Part shown: piece by piece, positions 43,678 to 51,993 of the stretch
Layout of the letters: every line of letters begins with the position of its first letter
Position numbering within the stretch: the stretch's first letter is position 1
Assembly (NCBI GenBank): GCA_034670025.1
Contig: JAXMOE010000005.1
Location: 186,001-250,000, forward strand
From: PGYR01 sp034670025
Lineage (GTDB): Bacteria > Bacteroidota > Ignavibacteria > Kapaibacteriales > UBA2268
DNA length: 64,000 bases
Direction of reading: 5' to 3'
Program-made: the position numbers and the translations under genes
Notes under the pieces: model-generated
Seen by the model: only the letters and a program-made list of their open reading frames with translations
Databases searched by the model: none
What the model was told of the DNA's origin: nothing

Positions 43678-46080
43678 ATGAAAAATGCTATACTATTTAT
43701 AATATTACTTGCTTGGGGTGCTACTTATGCAAGTGGCTCTATACTAACCAAAAGTGAAATAGAGCTAAAAGTTGGTAGCAATCCCGTTGCTATATTAGAA
43801 AACCCAGACACAGGCGTGATCAGCATTTTTTGTTCTGGTGTGGATGCCAACGAAAACAAAGTCATTGATGAAGGCGAAGAGCAGCCGAGCTGGTGGAAAT
43901 ACAACCCAAATGGTAACAGCACAGAGCCAACAAAAGTGATGGGTTTTGATAAGCATTTTGTTGAGCCGTTTAAGCCGAGTATAGACAATGTAGATGGATT
44001 TTCTACTATTATAATTCCTCTCTCGAACGCGAAAATAGAGAAAAAATATGATGGAATAGGTAGTGTAACAGGTTACAATATGGCTACCACCGAGGTTGTA
44101 TATAGTGAAACTTTGGATGATAGTGAGTTTGTATATCACGAACGTCAACCCGATATGGAGTTCAGCATTATCCGTTATAATGACTCAGCGCAATTCTCTT
44201 TTTCTGATCGAGGTAAGTTATTAATTTCAGACAAAGTGACTAATGAAACGACCTCATTTGATATAGTTTATGGTATAATTGATTTTACTTTTATTAATGA
44301 TAATGGTACTCGATATTTAACTGTTCTTGGTGATAACGATGAGCAAAATATCTTTTTTGTATTTGATATAAAAGAGAGAAGCATTTCAAAATTATTTCAA
44401 GAATCAGAGCACAAGCACAATGTGTTTGTTTCGGCAATGAGTCGACTGATGAGTATAGATGAATCCCTGGTTTTCACAAGTGATCAAAACCTTTATACAT
44501 ATAAGATTAACAAGGATAAAAGTGGGTTCGATTTTGATGAGCATTACCCTTTGCCTGGCGATTTTTTCCATCCGCTCAGCAATGTAGTCAAACTACCAAA
44601 TGGAGATTATTTACTTCCTAATACAAATAGACAACTAAATGTAGTAGGAAAGAGGGAAGGTAAATATATTGGTCAGTTCAAAGAATCACATAGAGCCCTC
44701 AATATTGCTGGCGATATGGTATTCTATGGCGATGTTTTGTATGTAGCTGAAGCTGATAAATCATTCCCTTTGTACAAGGATAATAACACAGTTTTGCTAT
44801 ACGATTATACAAATCAACCCAATATTGATAATTCGCTGAAATACATTACTAAAGTAATTTCTCTTCCTTCACAACTATTTCTTAATGACAATCAAATCTA
44901 TTGCCTTGGATTAAGTAATGGTTTAATTGCTGACAGTGTATTCAAAGATTCACTTTACACTCCGCCGCCATACTTACAGCAACTTCACTTTGATTCAGAG
45001 TTTGGTTATTCTACTAATGGTGGAAGCTCTAAACCTATTCACAAAGTGCCTAATTATCCATTGAACACAAACTTATCGAGTGATGGTATTGTGCTTATGC
45101 CTTCTGGCAATTCTGTTTATTATTTCAATAAAAATGAGAATGAATTTACAGACTCACTATTAATAGGACACTATACTTCTTGTGCTTATCGTGAAGGTGG
45201 ATATAATGTAATAGGATTTAGTGATTCGAGTGTAAACAAAAGCTTTATTAGAATCGTAAAGTCACAAAGTTTTGACGAAGTTGCCGAAGTAGGCACAAAT
45301 GTGATTGATTGCATCTTGTTCGAGAATGAAGCAGGAGTGGGTGCAGTCTCTGTATCTCAAGGTGAAGACGGTGTGGCTAATGCAAAAGCAAATATATTAA
45401 GAATTGACGAAAATGGTATATCCGAAAATATTTCTCTTGATATTGGAAGCAAAGGAAATTCGGTGGCTATTAATTCAGATGGAACAACCGCTGCTATAGT
45501 AATGTATGGTAGCCACGAGGTACACATTGTTGATTTGGTTACTGGAGCAATAACTAACACAATTTCTACTAATACTAGTAATATGGGAGGCCCTAGGCAA
45601 GCTGTTTTTAACGACAACATACTCTATGTTACTACTTATAGCAATCAAGTCGTAATTCTTGATTTAGGTCAGGGTGAGCAAGTAGGAACAATTTTGATAG
45701 ATGGCAACTCAGAAGGGATTGTAGTAAAAGATAACCTGCTATTAGTCGCTAACAATAGTTACGAAGATTTTATGCCAAGTAGTAGATTACTAACATTCAA
45801 CATAGACAAAATCACCAATGTAGACTATACTAAATTCCCGGAACAAGCGGTGAGAGTATATCCAAACCCCGTGGTAGATGAATTTCATATTGTGTCCGAT
45901 GACATAGCAGACACTTACGATATAGTAATATTCGATGATCAAGGTCGAGTAGTAGCCACAAAAAGTGGTAACAACACAGCAGAAATAGGACTCAGTGTAA
46001 AGAACTTAGGTATGAGTAGCGGCACTTACACTGCGTTAATCAACAACAAGAAAACTGTTAGATTTATGGTGGTGAGGTAG
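43678..46080 (+). CDS. Secreted beta-propeller protein with type IX sorting domain
   Basis: 800 residues. Signal peptide KNAILFIILLAWGATYASG. The body is a repeat of short beta blades with sequence such as GVISIFCSGVDANENKVIDEGEEQ (Ca-binding-like Asp-rich loop), YLLPNTNRQLNVVG and VAINSDGTTAAIVMYGSHEVHIVDLVTGA, which is YVTN/propeller-like in the last third (570-720). The end is a sorting domain (VRVYPNPVVDEFHIVSDD ... GMSSGTYTALINN). Predicted to be exported by SprA and anchored at the surface. Target unknown. No close neighbour on the same strand. Confidence 0.85.
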   Translation: MKNAILFIILLAWGATYASGSILTKSEIELKVGSNPVAILENPDTGVISIFCSGVDANENKVIDEGEEQPSWWKYNPNGNSTEPTKVMGFDKHFVEPFKPSIDNVDGFSTIIIPLSNAKIEKKYDGIGSVTGYNMATTEVVYSETLDDSEFVYHERQPDMEFSIIRYNDSAQFSFSDRGKLLISDKVTNETTSFDIVYGIIDFTFINDNGTRYLTVLGDNDEQNIFFVFDIKERSISKLFQESEHKHNVFVSAMSRLMSIDESLVFTSDQNLYTYKINKDKSGFDFDEHYPLPGDFFHPLSNVVKLPNGDYLLPNTNRQLNVVGKREGKYIGQFKESHRALNIAGDMVFYGDVLYVAEADKSFPLYKDNNTVLLYDYTNQPNIDNSLKYITKVISLPSQLFLNDNQIYCLGLSNGLIADSVFKDSLYTPPPYLQQLHFDSEFGYSTNGGSSKPIHKVPNYPLNTNLSSDGIVLMPSGNSVYYFNKNENEFTDSLLIGHYTSCAYREGGYNVIGFSDSSVNKSFIRIVKSQSFDEVAEVGTNVIDCILFENEAGVGAVSVSQGEDGVANAKANILRIDENGISENISLDIGSKGNSVAINSDGTTAAIVMYGSHEVHIVDLVTGAITNTISTNTSNMGGPRQAVFNDNILYVTTYSNQVVILDLGQGEQVGTILIDGNSEGIVVKDNLLLVANNSYEDFMPSSRLLTFNIDKITNVDYTKFPEQAVRVYPNPVVDEFHIVSDDIADTYDIVIFDDQGRVVATKSGNNTAEIGLSVKNLGMSSGTYTALINNKKTVRFMVVR

Positions 46081-46197
46081 GGGTTACACACCTATCCTAG
46101 CCCAATCTTTATTGATATTTTGAGGTTCTAATTCCTCATTTCAAATTATTACATCGCTTCTTTATAAGGAATTTCAAAGTTAATAATTTAGGAGACA

Positions 46198-46302
46198 ATG
46201 CCTAAATCCAGTAAAAAAGATATGTTCCTTCTTAGTTTAGGTGTTCAAGGTAAAGTTGGGGAAGTAAGTGGGCAATACCAAGTATTACGATTAATAAAAT
46301 AA
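46198..46302 (+). CDS. Candidate small protein (34 aa)
   Basis: An ATG at 46198 preceded by GGAG 4 bases before it opens a 34-codon frame that ends with TAA at 46300-46302, exactly before a terminator hairpin. The product starts PKSSKKDMFLLSLGVQ and ends GQYQVLRLIK: basic, no cysteine, not a clear membrane segment. The combination of a good ribosome site and a terminator right after the stop makes it plausible, although it could be the remnant of a longer gene. Not recognised. Confidence 0.35.
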   Translation: MPKSSKKDMFLLSLGVQGKVGEVSGQYQVLRLIK

Positions 46303-46305
46303 AAA

Positions 46306-46340
46306 AAGGAGCTCAATAAGATAGCTCCTTTAATTTTTTT
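46306..46340. terminator. Bidirectional intrinsic terminator
   Basis: AAAGGAGCT and AGCTCCTTT pair around an 8-base loop, with an A-run to the left and a long T-run to the right. It can serve the small ORF on + and the LamG lipoprotein gene on -. Confidence 0.82.
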
Positions 46341-46361
46341 TTACTCTAATCATATTGATAT

Positions 46362-47117
46362 TTAGTTCTCAACTATATTTCCACTATAGAGCAAATCGAT
46401 TTCATCTATTTCCAAAACTCTATCAAAAATATATACCTCATCTAATTTGCCATGGAATGTACTCAAGTTATTCTGTCTAGCTCCAAATGTCAAATCAGTA
46501 AATGCATCAGTTGGAATATCCATATTTTCCATTACAGCAACTAATTCGCCATTCATATATAATTTACCAATTCCATTGTCAAAAGTTGACAATAAGTTTA
46601 CCCATTGTTCAGTTGGAACAGTTTTATTTGAATATACTGTAGTGTTTCTATCATCATAGGTTCCTAAATAAAATTTATTTTGCCCATTAACACCGTGCAC
46701 ATAAGCAGATTGACTTCTAATCCCAGAACCCCATTTTGAAATAAATTCATAGTCTTCAACTGAAGAATTGCCAAGTGATTCAGAAACATATACCCATGAT
46801 GAGATAGAAAAAGTCGATGTTAAGTCAATTTTTGATTGATCTTTAATCCTTATTGATTGAATTTCTTCAATACTTCTACTGTTGAAGAGAGCAGATTTGT
46901 AATCTTCGTCAAACATATCTGTAGAAAATTCAGTATTTATAATTCTCCCATGTAATCTGTTACCACTATAATCATAAGCATTACTGTCAAGTGGCCAATA
47001 ACCTAATAAACCGTCCGTAATAAGTGGCGTAACATCATCTACTGGATTAGTACTGTCATCTTTCTTCTTACACCCAAAAAGCAGTATAGTCAAAAATAGA
47101 ATAGCAATAGTTTTCAT
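46362..47117 (-). CDS. LamG-domain lipoprotein
   Basis: 251 residues from the ATG at 47117, which has AGGAG upstream and begins the signal sequence; an earlier in-frame start lacks this. Lipobox ILFLTILLFGC then KKKDDSTN. Residues 45-250 are a concanavalin A-like (LamG/laminin_G_3) jelly roll: GLLGYWPLDSNAYDYSGNRLHG at the start, FSISSWVYVSE, VPTEQWVNLLSTFDNG, GKLYMNGELVAV and FHGKLDEVYIFDRVLEIDEI at the end, all hallmark strands. Such domains bind carbohydrates or proteins at the cell surface. Lipid-anchored, ligand unknown, single gene. Confidence 0.88.
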   Translation of the reverse strand: MKTIAILFLTILLFGCKKKDDSTNPVDDVTPLITDGLLGYWPLDSNAYDYSGNRLHGRIINTEFSTDMFDEDYKSALFNSRSIEEIQSIRIKDQSKIDLTSTFSISSWVYVSESLGNSSVEDYEFISKWGSGIRSQSAYVHGVNGQNKFYLGTYDDRNTTVYSNKTVPTEQWVNLLSTFDNGIGKLYMNGELVAVMENMDIPTDAFTDLTFGARQNNLSTFHGKLDEVYIFDRVLEIDEIDLLYSGNIVEN

Positions 47118-47238
47118 TGTACTTCTCCTAATAATAATTAAATAAATCAATTCATCTGTAACTTACTAATAATATATTAAATAGAAAAACATATTTCAAC
47201 AATAATTTTTTTTTATTATTACAGACCCATAAATTTAT

Positions 47239-47246
47239 TAACTTTG
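47239..47246 (+). promoter_or_regulatory. Candidate -7 box for dinB
   Basis: TAACTTTG matches TAnnTTTG, 58 bases before the dinB ATG. No LexA-like operator was recognised nearby. Confidence 0.35.
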
Positions 47247-47304
47247 CTTATCTCTTGTTTAGCAGTTGCATCTCCTTTTATAATAATTTAAGTTTATTAG
47301 GTAA

Positions 47305-48372
47305 ATGGAAAAACCCCACAGAATAATTCATATAGATATGGACGCATTCTTTGCATCCGTAGAGCAAAGAGACAACCCAGAGTTAAAAGGCAAGCCAATA
47401 GCTGTCGGTGGTCAGCACCGTGGAGTAGTCGCGGCCGCGAGCTATGAGGCACGAAAGTTTGGGGTTCGCTCTGCCATGCCTTCGCACAGAGCAAAAAAAC
47501 TATGCCCTCAATTGATTTTTGTCCGTGGTAGAAGACAAGCTTACAAGGATGCTTCGGACAAAGTGATGAATATACTAAGATCCTACTCAGAAAAAATACA
47601 GCAAGTTTCTATTGATGAAGCATATATTGATGTTACTGAATACAAAGCAAATGAGATGACTGCTAAGGAGATAGCTATCGAGATTAGAAAAAAAATAGAA
47701 CTGGAAGTTAACCTTACAGCATCTGCCGGTATTTCGTTTAACAAATTCTTAGCCAAAGTCGCCTCTGATTGCAACAAACCCAATGGACTTTATGTCATTC
47801 ATCCTAACAAAGCGGACAAATTCGTAGCCCAGTTAGCTGTTGAAAAAATTCCAGGTGTTGGTAAAGTAAACAAAGAAAAACTTAATTCTAAAGGTATATA
47901 TATTGGTCATGACATAATAAGTAAAGGCAAGATATTTATGGCTTTGAATTTTGGAAAAATGGGAGTATATCTTCACAACCAAATTACTTTCAAACACTTC
48001 AGCCCAGTTGTGAGTAAGAGAATTCGTAAATCTATTGGTAGGGAACGAACATTTGCCAACAACATAGATGACAGACATGAAATGATAGGTAAACTCAACG
48101 AATTATCGAAAATTGTTGCAGAAGACATGGATAAAAGAAAATTATCTGGAAGAACAATCACTCTAAAAATAAAATATCATAATTTTGTTGTTAAAACTAG
48201 AAGTCGAACCATGACTGAATTTATATCGAGTAGAAGTGAAATATTCGGTGTGGTTTCCGAATTGTTTATGATACCTAATTACCCAGAAGAGCCTGTAAGA
48301 TTACTTGGCATACAAATTTCAAATTTGGATAATGTGAAACCAAATAATATTCAAATGAATCTGGATTTCTAA
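47305..48372 (+). CDS. dinB: DNA polymerase IV (Y family)
   Basis: Translesion DNA polymerase that copies past damaged bases and is error-prone, 355 residues, usual size. Palm and finger motifs are complete: IIHIDMDAFFASVEQRDNPEL with the catalytic Asp, VAAASYEARKFGVRSAMP, and QVSIDEAYIDVTEY with the second catalytic acidic pair. The thumb follows with LTASAGISFNKFLAKVASDCNKPNG and the helix-hairpin-helix KIPGVGKVNKEKL; the little-finger domain ends the protein. It stands alone. With uvrC it is the second DNA-damage gene of the window, but they are not linked. Confidence 0.95.
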   Translation: MEKPHRIIHIDMDAFFASVEQRDNPELKGKPIAVGGQHRGVVAAASYEARKFGVRSAMPSHRAKKLCPQLIFVRGRRQAYKDASDKVMNILRSYSEKIQQVSIDEAYIDVTEYKANEMTAKEIAIEIRKKIELEVNLTASAGISFNKFLAKVASDCNKPNGLYVIHPNKADKFVAQLAVEKIPGVGKVNKEKLNSKGIYIGHDIISKGKIFMALNFGKMGVYLHNQITFKHFSPVVSKRIRKSIGRERTFANNIDDRHEMIGKLNELSKIVAEDMDKRKLSGRTITLKIKYHNFVVKTRSRTMTEFISSRSEIFGVVSELFMIPNYPEEPVRLLGIQISNLDNVKPNNIQMNLDF

Positions 48373-48411
48373 TTACTAAACTTTTATCATATCAAATTTT
48401 GATTTTCAATT

Positions 48412-48419
48412 TAATTTTG
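48412..48419 (+). promoter_or_regulatory. Candidate -7 box for the channel gene
   Basis: TAATTTTG matches TAnnTTTG and ends 13 bases before the ATG at 48433, so the leader would be very short. Confidence 0.35.
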
Positions 48420-48432
48420 TATATTTAATATT

Positions 48433-49536
48433 ATGACAAAAAGTAAAATATTATTAATAATATTATTGGTTGCTCTATTTGTGTTTAATTCAAACGCACA
48501 AGAGACAATCAATGACAGCACGACAAAAACAAGCACAAGCAAACAGCTTAAGGTTGGTTACACAGGATCTTACCCTTTTATAACAAGTGGTAGCAATCCC
48601 GATGGGATTATAATTGACCTCTGGAAAGAAATTTCTTATGGAACAGATTATGAATATGATTTTATTCACTTCGACGATGTAAATATAGGTATCAACGCAG
48701 TCCAGAAGAATGAGTTGGACATACTAATTGGCCCAATAACTATTAACTTGGATAGAGCTAAGAAGATTTCATTCTCACAACCATTTTACAACACAGAATT
48801 AGCAATACTTTCCCCAATCAGAGAACTAACTATGTGGGATAGATTATCGCCATTTTTTAGTATCAATTTTATCTATGCAGTGTTTGGACTAATTTTTATT
48901 CTAACCTTAGTCGGATTTTTAGTTTGGTTAGTAGAACGAAAAGGGGAATTGGAAGAATACAGAGACAAACCACTACAAGGAATAGGTATAGGAGTGTGGT
49001 TAGCTATTGTGACTATGACTACTGTTGGCTACGGAGACTACTCCCCAAAGACTCCAGCTGGTAGAGCAATATTAGGAAGCTGGATGGTTATTTCATTGAT
49101 TATGGCTACATCATTTGTAGCGGGTATCGCCAGCACGCTTACTGCCAGCAGTAATACAAGCAATACTATCACCACACTTAGTCAAATAGATACTGATAAA
49201 AGAGTAGCCATACCCTCTATCTCACGTTTGTCAGACAACATCAGAGCCAATGGCGGCAAACCAATTGTAGTGCACGACGTTGATGAAGCAATGGAGCTAC
49301 TAAACGAAGGCAAAGTTGAAGCTATTGTTTATGATGTTATTCCTTTGGAACACATATACAACAAACTGGATAAAGATGAATTTATAATGACCACCAACGG
49401 ACTATATAAACAAAACTACGGATTTGTTTTGCCTACCGAGAGCAATCTTAAAAGGGAAGTAAATTTGAAAATTTTAGAATTGAAAGAATCAAATGAAATA
49501 CAACAAATTATAGACCTATGGGTAAACAAGGAGTAG
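48433..49536 (+). CDS. GluR0-type ligand-gated potassium channel
   Basis: 367 residues with the layout of prokaryotic ionotropic glutamate receptors. Signal peptide (1-22, ILLIILLVALFVFNSNAQ), first half of a periplasmic amino-acid-binding domain (38-130, VGYTGSYPFITSG ... GPITINLDRAKKISFSQPF), membrane segment M1 (142-167), re-entrant pore with the potassium filter TVGYGD (197-202), membrane segment M2 (215-237), then the second half of the binding domain (255-365). Arg108 sits where family members hold the ligand carboxylate and Asp301 (AIVYDVIPL) where they hold the amino group, so an amino-acid ligand is likely. The protein should form a tetramer in the inner membrane. The next gene starts 4 bases after the stop. 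Confidence 0.92.
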   Translation: MTKSKILLIILLVALFVFNSNAQETINDSTTKTSTSKQLKVGYTGSYPFITSGSNPDGIIIDLWKEISYGTDYEYDFIHFDDVNIGINAVQKNELDILIGPITINLDRAKKISFSQPFYNTELAILSPIRELTMWDRLSPFFSINFIYAVFGLIFILTLVGFLVWLVERKGELEEYRDKPLQGIGIGVWLAIVTMTTVGYGDYSPKTPAGRAILGSWMVISLIMATSFVAGIASTLTASSNTSNTITTLSQIDTDKRVAIPSISRLSDNIRANGGKPIVVHDVDEAMELLNEGKVEAIVYDVIPLEHIYNKLDKDEFIMTTNGLYKQNYGFVLPTESNLKREVNLKILELKESNEIQQIIDLWVNKE

Positions 49537-49540
49537 TAAT

Positions 49541-50167
49541 ATGAAAAAAGAACAGTGCCCAATGTGCAAATCTGAAGGTGTACCATTCTATGAAGAATCA
49601 TTCTATGAATGTGGTGAGTGCGATGGATTATTTAGACCAAAATCCAAGCTGCCATCATACAATGCTGAAAAAGAAAGATATATGAAGCACAACAATGACC
49701 CAAACGACAAGGGTTATCAGGAATTTGTTTCACCACTAACTGAACTGATTCGCTCTAATCAAAATATTAAACAAGTAGGTCTTGACTTCGGAGCAGGTAG
49801 CGGCCCAGTAATTCACAAAGAATTAAGTGAAGAAGGGTATGATATAAAATTATACGACCCACTTTACTTCAACAACCCCGATTTGCTCAATCAAAAATAT
49901 GATTATATCTATGCCTGCGAGGTTGTAGAACACTTCCACCATCCATACTCCGAATTTAAAAGACTGCACAATATGCTAAACAAAGGTGGGCGACTATACT
50001 GCAAAACCAATATTTACAATAGCGATATTGATTTTGGTAATTGGTATTATAAAAATGACTTTACTCATGTGTTTATCTACAAGAATAGAACATTCGACTG
50101 GGTTCAAAATGAATTCAAATTTTCTAATATGTCTATAAATAACAACACAATACTGTTTGAAAAGTGA
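49541..50167 (+). CDS. Zinc-ribbon class I methyltransferase
   Basis: 208 residues. An N-terminal CPMC ... CGEC zinc ribbon (Cys6, Cys9, Cys24, Cys27) precedes a SAM-dependent methyltransferase domain: motif I VGLDFGAGSGPVIHKELSEE (about 78-97), acidic residue YDIKLYDP, motif YIYACEVVEHFHHP and MLNKGGRLYCKT. The zinc ribbon plus type-12-like methyltransferase fits enzymes of the Methyltransf_11/12 group, some of which modify sugars or tRNA; the substrate is not visible. Cytoplasmic. It begins 4 bases after the channel gene and is probably co-transcribed, an unexpected pairing. Confidence 0.87.
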   Translation: MKKEQCPMCKSEGVPFYEESFYECGECDGLFRPKSKLPSYNAEKERYMKHNNDPNDKGYQEFVSPLTELIRSNQNIKQVGLDFGAGSGPVIHKELSEEGYDIKLYDPLYFNNPDLLNQKYDYIYACEVVEHFHHPYSEFKRLHNMLNKGGRLYCKTNIYNSDIDFGNWYYKNDFTHVFIYKNRTFDWVQNEFKFSNMSINNNTILFEK

Positions 50168-50246
50168 TAAAGTTTCATTTGTTAGCAATAAATTTATACT
50201 TTTACGTTTATAGGTTAAGTTTTATTTATTAATAATTGGAGAGATT

Positions 50247-50621
50247 ATGCGATTAGGAAAATTAGTATTAGTGCTTATGTTTGCAGGATTATTCTTTTCT
50301 TGCTCTGAAAGTCAACAACAAGACATAAAAGACAAGACAGAAGAAATGAGCAATGAGCTACAAGAACAAAAAGATGCTCTACAAAGCAGCTTGGAAGAAG
50401 GAATTGATGACATAGATGCTAAAATAGAAGAATTGCAAGCTGACTTAGAAGAAGCTGGCGAAGATTCTAAAGAAGAAATTAACGAACAGATTGAAGAGCT
50501 AAAAGGCGAAAGATCTGAATTAGAAAAAAGCTTAGACGAGCTTGGTGATGCTACTGAAGAAGGATGGGAAGACTTCAAAGAAGGTGTTGACGAAACTTTA
50601 GAAGATATTGATGATAAATAA
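50247..50621 (+). CDS. Coiled-coil lipoprotein (124 aa)
   Basis: Lipobox VLMFAGLFFSC gives an acylated Cys19. The rest is almost entirely Glu/Asp/Lys/Leu-rich heptad sequence (QDIKDKTEEMSNELQEQKDA and LQADLEEAGEDSKEEINEQI), a long coiled coil ending in EDIDDK. It could be a spacer or tether between envelope layers, as Lpp or YtxH-like proteins are, but no family is claimed. GGAG lies 6 bases before the ATG, and a strong terminator follows. Single gene. Confidence 0.78.
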   Translation: MRLGKLVLVLMFAGLFFSCSESQQQDIKDKTEEMSNELQEQKDALQSSLEEGIDDIDAKIEELQADLEEAGEDSKEEINEQIEELKGERSELEKSLDELGDATEEGWEDFKEGVDETLEDIDDK

Positions 50622-50649
50622 ATCATCACAGAATTAGATTATACTAGCA

Positions 50650-50676
50650 AAAAAGCCCAACTACAATTGGGCTTTT
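50650..50676 (+). terminator. Intrinsic terminator
   Basis: AAAAGCCCAA and TTGGGCTTTT with a 5-base loop, then T residues, 28 bases after the coiled-coil gene. Confidence 0.88.
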
Positions 50677-50761
50677 TCTATTTTTACATTGTAAAAATAA
50701 CAACAGCAGCGACAAATCCAATCACTGTGCCTAGTGGAATCGAGACAAAAACACTTCCTAA

Positions 50762-50992
50762 CTACTCCATCTTTTTTGAAATAATGTGATGCAACAAATA
50801 AATTGCTCCTAATATTAACATAAAATAAACACTCAGTGCCACCCAATTGCCAATATTGCTCATCCAAGAAAAGTCATAATATCCTTCATCGATAAATCCC
50901 ATTAACATAGTCAACAAAAATGTATAAACTAAAAAGACTTTAGTGCTAAGTCTTATCTGTTTTGGATTGTTTAATTCAATTGCTGTATCCAT
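50762..50992 (-). CDS. Small membrane protein, possibly truncated by a TAG
   Basis: 76 residues, not recognised. An N-terminal cytosolic part (TAIELNNPKQIRLSTK), then two predicted membrane helices (VFLVYTFLLTMLMGFI and NWVALSVYFMLILGAIYLLHHI), ending KKME-TAG. The same frame stays open for 25 more codons after the TAG, to TAA at 50684, and these code for a third hydrophobic segment (VFVSIPLGTVIGFVAAVVIF). The extension has no ATG at its start, so it may be a nonsense mutation, a readthrough product or an unrelated fragment. Neighbour of the PAP2 gene; both read leftwards. Confidence 0.6.
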   Translation of the reverse strand: MDTAIELNNPKQIRLSTKVFLVYTFLLTMLMGFIDEGYYDFSWMSNIGNWVALSVYFMLILGAIYLLHHIISKKME

Positions 50993-51064
50993 TGTAGTTA
51001 CCTATATTTAGTAAAGAAGAACAGATAACCAACGATGTTAAGGTTTGATAAGTTGCAAGAATAA

Positions 51065-51913
51065 TCAAAATTTGTATTGTAATTGCACACCCAAAGGACT
51101 AATTCCAAAATCTAACCCTTCATCAGTGTTATTATCTTCTTTGCCAATATTGTGATTGTAAGCCTTGAGGACAGCCAAAGCACTGAGAGTTCCAATTGCG
51201 GCACTAACAAACGTATCGGAAGCCCAGTGAGCCGAAAAGTAGAGCCGGCTTGCCGTGTTGAGTGCAGCTAAGCTATAAAAACCAGTATAAGCCCACCAAG
51301 TATCTATTCTGTGGGATAGCAAAGTTGCCATAGCAAAACTAATTGTTATGTGTCCAGAAGGAAAGGAGTGATAAAAATAATCTAAAGTAAAGGGTTTGAA
51401 TGTACCACTACCCAATTCATTATAAGGCCTTGAGCGACCAATCATCATTCGAGTAGTAATAGTTGTGAATCCCGAAAGTATTAAAGTTTCAACCAACAAA
51501 CGACCAGTTGTCCTTACCGCTTCGTCTTTGGCAATTAGCCCAGTCAGATATATACCTACGGCAAGTCCATCTGCTACAGGAATAGTCCCAAAATTATCTA
51601 CCACTTCTAAGAACTTTTCAGTTCCCGACTTTCTAACCTTATGTCTCTCAATATAGTCATACAAAGGATTATCGGCATAAGTAAGTGCGGCTGTACCAAC
51701 AGCAACCCCACCAAACTTAATCGCTGAACTGTTATCAAAATCAACAAAATCATTTGCAATAAAACCTAAATCAGCGAATGCACTTTCAAAATCATCACTT
51801 AGAATGTTAATTACGCCTCTATCTTCGCTTTGGGTCGATGCCGAAATTAATTCAGGAACAACAAAAAGCAATATCACAATTGTCGTCAAACTATATTTTT
51901 TTATGAATCTCAT
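51065..51913 (-). CDS. PAP2-family phosphatase
   Basis: Membrane-associated acid phosphatase, 282 residues from the ATG at 51913, which starts the signal-like segment (KKYSLTTIVILLFVVPELISAS); an in-frame ATG 10 codons earlier is less likely. The PAP2 signature is complete: RSRPYNE (motif 1), FHSFPSGH-like PSGHITIS (motif 2, His) and SRLYFSAHWASDT (motif 3, Arg, His and Asp). Hydrophobic segments around them fit periplasmic active-site placement. Members act on undecaprenyl pyrophosphate, phosphatidic acid or lipid A; the exact substrate is open. An N-terminal signal peptide instead of only helices suggests an outer-membrane-facing or periplasmic form. Confidence 0.9.
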   Translation of the reverse strand: MRFIKKYSLTTIVILLFVVPELISASTQSEDRGVINILSDDFESAFADLGFIANDFVDFDNSSAIKFGGVAVGTAALTYADNPLYDYIERHKVRKSGTEKFLEVVDNFGTIPVADGLAVGIYLTGLIAKDEAVRTTGRLLVETLILSGFTTITTRMMIGRSRPYNELGSGTFKPFTLDYFYHSFPSGHITISFAMATLLSHRIDTWWAYTGFYSLAALNTASRLYFSAHWASDTFVSAAIGTLSALAVLKAYNHNIGKEDNNTDEGLDFGISPLGVQLQYKF

Positions 51914-51930
51914 ATTATGTAATATAAATA

Positions 51931-51969
51931 AAAAAAGACCCAATCAATTTACTAATCAATTGGGTCTTA
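51931..51969 (-). terminator. Intrinsic terminator of the peroxidase gene
   Basis: Minus strand: AAGACCCAAT, a loop, ATTGGGTCTT, then a U-run (plus-strand A-run at the left). It lies between the peroxidase gene and the PAP2 gene and separates them. Confidence 0.82.
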
Positions 51970-51993
51970 AAATTAAATTTTCCTAATAGATTT

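Noticed and set aside
50312..50629. Ser-rich open frame on -
   Set aside because: It mirrors the Glu-rich coiled coil of the lipoprotein on +, a common artefact.
50661..50867. Frame on - with several Cys next to the small membrane protein
   Set aside because: It overlaps the membrane protein in another frame and the terminator; the membrane helices are in the other frame.
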